Below are positions 59,515 through 64,000 of a DNA stretch of 64,000 bases, one piece after another. The notes below the pieces were generated by a model. That model was not told the origin of the DNA. It made no database searches and saw only the letters and a list, made by a program, of their open reading frames with translations. This DNA comes from Sediminicoccus sp. KRV36. Lineage in GTDB: Bacteria > Pseudomonadota > Alphaproteobacteria > Acetobacterales > Acetobacteraceae. Position 1 is the first letter of the stretch, and each line of letters begins with the position of its first letter. Location of the stretch: positions 4,237,001 through 4,301,000 of the forward strand of contig NZ_CP085081.1 in the NCBI RefSeq assembly GCF_023243115.1, given 5' to 3'. The translations under genes were made by a program, and so were the position numbers.

Positions 59515-60411
59515 TTACCCCTTCAGCGCCCGCACCATGGTCGAGCCGAGGCTCGCCGGGGTATCGGCGATGTGGATGCCGGCCGCGGCCATGGCGGCCA
59601 TCTTCGCTTCCGCCGTGTCCTTGCCGCCCGAGATCACGGCACCCGCATGGCCCATGCGGCGGCCCGGAGGGGCCGTGGCGCCGGCGATGAAGCCCACCAC
59701 CGGCTTGTTCGGCTTGCCCGGCCCGAAATTCTCGGACTTCAGGAATTCCGCTGCCTGGATCTCGGACTGGCCGCCGATCTCGCCGATCATGATGATGGAC
59801 TTGGTTTCGTCATCGGCCAGGAACAGTTCCAGCACATCAATGAAATCAATGCCCTTCACCGGGTCACCACCAATGCCCACGCAGGAGGACTGGCCCAGAC
59901 CGGCGGCAGTCGTCTGCGCCACCGCCTCATAGGTCAACGTGCCCGAGCGCGAGACGATGCCCACCGAACCGCGGCGATGGATATGGCCCGGCATGATGCC
60001 GATCTTGCAGGCGTCGGGCGTGATAACGCCCGGGCAATTCGGCCCGACCAGGATGGAGGAGGAACCATCCAGCGCGCGCTTCACCTTGACCATGTCGAGC
60101 ACCGGGATGCCCTCGGTGATGCAGATGATCAGCGGGATTTCCGCATCAATGGCTTCCAGGATGGAATCCGCCGCGAAGGCCGCCGGCACGTAGATGACCG
60201 AGGCATTGGCGCCGGTCGCGTCACGGCATTCGGCCACCGTGTTGAAGACGGGCAGGTTGAGCGTCGGGTGCATGGTGCCGCCCTTGCCCGGGGTCACGCC
60301 GCCCACATAGGTCGAGCCATAGGCGATGCCCTGGGTCGCGTGGAAGGTGCCCTGCGCACCGGTGAAGCCCTGCGTCATCACGCGGGTGTTCTTGTCAACG
60401 AGAATGGCCAT
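59515..60411 (-). CDS. sucD: Succinate--CoA ligase, alpha subunit
   Basis: 298 residues. The CoA/nucleotide site [25 protein letters not shown], and the phospho-His loop [20 protein letters not shown] are intact. With SucC it converts succinyl-CoA to succinate with ATP or GTP formation in the TCA cycle. It starts 3 bp after the sucC stop. sucA/sucB, which often follow in alphaproteobacteria, are not downstream here; an unrelated gene on the opposite strand is. Confidence 0.97.
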   Translation of the reverse strand: MAILVDKNTRVMTQGFTGAQGTFHATQGIAYGSTYVGGVTPGKGGTMHPTLNLPVFNTVAECRDATGANASVIYVPAAFAADSILEAIDAEIPLIICITEGIPVLDMVKVKRALDGSSSILVGPNCPGVITPDACKIGIMPGHIHRRGSVGIVSRSGTLTYEAVAQTTAAGLGQSSCVGIGGDPVKGIDFIDVLELFLADDETKSIIMIGEIGGQSEIQAAEFLKSENFGPGKPNKPVVGFIAGATAPPGRRMGHAGAVISGGKDTAEAKMAAMAAAGIHIADTPASLGSTMVRALKG

Positions 60412-60414
60412 GGT

Positions 60415-61635
60415 TCAGGCTCCCTTCGTCATGCCGGAGGCATGCTCAGACTTCACGGCTGCGACGGCCTTCTGGGCGGCGTCGGCAAGGTTGTCGGCCG
60501 CGATGATCGCGAGGCCGGATTCCGCCAGGATCTTCTTGCCCAGCTCCACATTCGTGCCCTCAAGCCGCACCACCAGCGGCACCTTGAGGTCCAGGTTCTT
60601 CGACGCCTCGACAATGCCCGTCGCGATCATGTCGCACTTGGCGATGCCGCCGAAGATGTTCACCAGGATGGCCTTCACATTCACGTCGCTTGTGATGATG
60701 CGGAAGGCTTCCGTCACGCGCGCTGAATCCGCCGTGCCGCCGACATCGAGGAAGTTCGCCGGCGAGGAGCCATAGAGCTTGATGATGTCCATCGTCGCCA
60801 TGGCCAGGCCCGCGCCATTCACCATGCAGCCGATCTCGCCATCGAGCGCCACGTAGTTCAGGTCGTGGTTGGTGGCGTCGAGTTCCTTGGGGTCCATCTC
60901 GCTGTCATCGCGCAGCGCTTCCAGATCCTTGTGGCGGAACAGCGCGCTATCATCGAAGCTCACCTTGGCATCGAGGGCGACCACATCGCCCGCCTTGGTG
61001 ACGACCAGCGGGTTGATCTCGACGATGGCGCAATCGAGTTCCAGGAACGCCTTGTACATGGCCTCCACGAACTTCACGAAGCTGGAGACCTGCTTGCCCT
61101 CAAGCCCCAGGCCGAAGGCCAGCTTGCGGCCATGGAAGCCGGAAATGCCCGAGGCCGGGTCAATCGCCACCTTGAGGATCTTCTCGGGGTGATGCTCGGC
61201 CACCTCCTCGATCTCGATGCCACCCTCGGTGGAGGCCATGATGACGACGCGCGACGAATCACGGTCCACCAGCAGCGAGAGGTAAAGCTCGCGGGCGATG
61301 TCGCAGCCCGCCTCGACATAGACGCGGCTGACCAGCTTGCCTTCGGGGCCGGTCTGCTTGGTGACCAGCACGGAGCCGATCATTGCGGCGGCGGCGGCCT
61401 TGGCCTCTTCGGCCGACTTGGCGAGGCGGACGCCGCCCTTGCCGTTCGGGTCATTGGTGAAACGGCCAGCGCCGCGGCCACCCGCATGGATCTGGCTTTT
61501 GACGACGTAGATCGGCCCGGGCAGCTTCTTCGCCGCGGCTTCCGCCTCATCCGCATTCCAGGCCACATGGCCATCGAGAACCGCGATGCCGTAGCGGCGG
61601 AGCAATTCCTTCGCCTGATATTCGTGGATGTTCAT
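60415..61635 (-). CDS. sucC: Succinate--CoA ligase, beta subunit
   Basis: 406 residues, slightly longer than the usual 388-398 owing to a short C-terminal tail and internal insertions. ATP-grasp features: [70 protein letters not shown] and [14 protein letters not shown]. It forms the complex with SucD encoded next (3-bp gap). The metallophosphoesterase gene ends 24 bp upstream. Confidence 0.97.
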   Translation of the reverse strand: MNIHEYQAKELLRRYGIAVLDGHVAWNADEAEAAAKKLPGPIYVVKSQIHAGGRGAGRFTNDPNGKGGVRLAKSAEEAKAAAAAMIGSVLVTKQTGPEGKLVSRVYVEAGCDIARELYLSLLVDRDSSRVVIMASTEGGIEIEEVAEHHPEKILKVAIDPASGISGFHGRKLAFGLGLEGKQVSSFVKFVEAMYKAFLELDCAIVEINPLVVTKAGDVVALDAKVSFDDSALFRHKDLEALRDDSEMDPKELDATNHDLNYVALDGEIGCMVNGAGLAMATMDIIKLYGSSPANFLDVGGTADSARVTEAFRIITSDVNVKAILVNIFGGIAKCDMIATGIVEASKNLDLKVPLVVRLEGTNVELGKKILAESGLAIIAADNLADAAQKAVAAVKSEHASGMTKGA

Positions 61636-61659
61636 GTTGGAGTATCCCTCGGGGTCATT

Positions 61660-62409
61660 TCACTGTGCAGTATCACTGAGGACGCCTGTGGCGAGTGCCC
61701 GCGACCAGTCATCCCGGCCATGCCGCGCCGCTTCGGAAGCGGCGGCGTCCCAATCATATTCGATCGCGCGGAAAGCCAGGCGCCAGGTGGCGCCGCGCCG
61801 TTCCAGCAAGGCCCAGCGCGCATGCGGCGTGCCCGCCTGCATGACATGCGGATAGGGCGTGGCATCGGTATAGGCAGGCTGCCCGACCGAGCCAGGATTG
61901 ACCACGAGGCGCCCATCGGCCAGCCGCAACGCATGGGCGCGGTGGGTATGGGCGGAGAGGATCAGCCCCTCGCCCGCCGGCTGCGGCAGCAGGGCCGAGA
62001 CCGCCGCCGGGGGACGCTCCCGGATGCCATGTTCGGTGGACTCATGCAGCAGGTAGGTCAGGTCATCCTCCGGCAGGGCATGCATGGCGAGGATGCCCTC
62101 GCCCCGCCAGGTCATCGGCCGGGCACCCAGGGCCGCGCGCTGCGCAGCACTCAGCCGCGCATGGGTGAAGGCATCGGTGGTGCCGAGTTTTTCCACCGGG
62201 TGGCGCGCCACCCAGCGATCATGATTGCCGCGCAGCGCGATCGCACCCGTCGCGGCCAGCATCTCGAAGGTTTCGGCCGGCCAGAGCGGACCGGACACCG
62301 CGTCACCCAGTTCGATCAGCAGATCGGGCGTGGCCGCGGCGATATCCTGCAACACCGCCGCAAGTGCGAGGCGGTTGCCGTGAACATCGGCAATCACGGC
62401 CACCCGCAT
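61660..62409 (-). CDS. Metallophosphoesterase family protein
   Basis: 249 residues of the calcineurin-like fold: IADVHGNRLALAAVL (Asp, His), ELGDAVSGP (Asp), LRGNHDRWV (Asn, His), LAMHALPED and SAHTHRAH plus NPGSVGQP. It belongs to the YfcE/diadenosine-tetraphosphatase-like group and needs two metal ions. It lies between mdh and sucC on the same strand (103 bp after mdh, 24 bp before sucC), so it is probably co-transcribed with TCA cycle genes, an unusual insertion. Substrate unknown. Confidence 0.92.
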   Translation of the reverse strand: MRVAVIADVHGNRLALAAVLQDIAAATPDLLIELGDAVSGPLWPAETFEMLAATGAIALRGNHDRWVARHPVEKLGTTDAFTHARLSAAQRAALGARPMTWRGEGILAMHALPEDDLTYLLHESTEHGIRERPPAAVSALLPQPAGEGLILSAHTHRAHALRLADGRLVVNPGSVGQPAYTDATPYPHVMQAGTPHARWALLERRGATWRLAFRAIEYDWDAAASEAARHGRDDWSRALATGVLSDTAQ

Positions 62410-62512
62410 GCTAGCGCAGCACCGGCTCGGACGGACCCGCCTGCACCATCATGCAGGCGACTTGGCCGAACAATGGATCGCGGCCGATGAGACCAGGCAA
62501 AGCCGACACGGC

Positions 62513-63586
<1,074 letters not shown>

Positions 63587-63623
63587 TTACCGCGCCCGGC
63601 CCGGCTGGGCAAGGCGGGGACGT

Positions 63624-64000
63624 TCAGCCGTAGCGGCGCTGCGCCTCGCGCACATGGCCCGAAGGCAAGGCGTCCAGCCCCGGATCAGGCGGCAGTTCCA
63701 CACCGAAATGCCGGGCCAGAACCTCCTGGATCAGCTCATAGCAGCTGCCGATGCGGACCACCTCCATGGTCGAGAAGTCGATCATGGTGGAGGAGCGCTT
63801 GTAGCGATGGAATTTCTGCAGGCCATAATCCACCACAAGCTCGGCACAGCCACGGATTTCCGGCTGGATATCCACCGCCCGGAACTTGGTGCCCGTGCCC
63901 GTCAGATTGGCCGAGGAGCCAAACAGCGGTTGTCCTTCCTCGGCCGCCAGGGTGGCGATGCGGTGCTCCAACGCGCCCACATTCATCAGGATGGCAACCG
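63624..64000 (-). CDS. Sua5/YciO/YrdC-type protein, C-terminal part (cut by window edge)
   Basis: The frame is open to the right edge (V-A-I-L before the first internal Met), so at least 125 residues of the C-terminus are present. GSSANLTGTGT is the conserved nucleotide/L-threonine site of the YrdC fold. CAELVVDYGL, RSSTMIDFSTMEVVRIGSCY and the end ARHFGVELPPDPG fit the YrdC-like group near threonylcarbamoyl-AMP synthases. The N-terminal half lies outside, so the subgroup (tRNA t6A synthesis or other) cannot be fixed. It is separated from mdh by 157 bp. Confidence 0.75.
   Translation of the reverse strand, partial: VAILMNVGALEHRIATLAAEEGQPLFGSSANLTGTGTKFRAVDIQPEIRGCAELVVDYGLQKFHRYKRSSTMIDFSTMEVVRIGSCYELIQEVLARHFGVELPPDPGLDALPSGHVREAQRRYG

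Overview
The window is GC-rich, densely coded chromosomal DNA of an alphaproteobacterium, most likely an Acetobacteraceae member of the Roseomonas type. This is an inference from gene content: an EcfG-type sigma factor followed by a NepR-like protein, an mdh / sucC / sucD cluster, a cyclic-glucan-type ABC exporter, and four orphan Bug (tripartite tricarboxylate transporter) receptors. I see no rRNA, tRNA, CRISPR array, prophage or insertion sequence. Many genes are joined by ATGA, GTGA, TTGA or TGATG overlaps, so operons are easy to read.

Left part (1-15.5 kb): a GntR/FCD regulator coupled to a gene running off the left edge; a chemoreceptor gene broken by one in-frame TAA; a DUF2950/DUF3300 pair with a long Gly/Asn/Arg/Pro repeat tract; a LysR regulator divergent from an acyl-CoA dehydrogenase / hydratase / MFS operon; a PRC-barrel protein; an ecfG-nepR-like pair; a Bug receptor; and a lipoprotein / RidA / Hsp33 group.

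Catabolic and export part (15.6-25.4 kb): a MarR regulator (with a probable 31-residue membrane peptide) faces an operon encoding a NicX-like 2,5-dihydroxypyridine dioxygenase, an alpha/beta hydrolase, an acyl-CoA dehydrogenase-like protein without the usual catalytic Glu, and an acyl-CoA ligase. This is the best candidate for an undescribed pathway. It is followed by a PanE-like reductase and a MacA/MacB-type exporter whose adaptor carries an inserted LTxxQ (Spy/CpxP-like) segment.

Middle part (25.4-45.9 kb): DUF1203 and DUF4394 proteins flank a 53-bp tandem repeat. Then come an ECF sigma / RskA-like anti-sigma operon, an aldo/keto reductase, two tandem Bug receptors, an NdvA-like exporter, a CBS protein, and a TRAP transporter with two duplicated binding proteins and palindromic elements wedged between its permease genes. 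Ferredoxin-NADP reductase, acetyltransferases, a phytase-like esterase and an amidase follow.

Right part (45.9-64 kb): a methyltransferase, glyA, an intact chemoreceptor and rpiB; a hydrolase, a cupin, a bifunctional Ada and a TPR protein; a fourth Bug receptor; an ArsR-SRPBCC-SRPBCC/DUF1579-VOC operon with a palindromic operator; a solitary glcF; a bestrophin-like/DUF4239 protein; the mdh / phosphoesterase / sucC / sucD cluster; and the C-terminal part of a Sua5/YrdC-type gene cut by the right edge.
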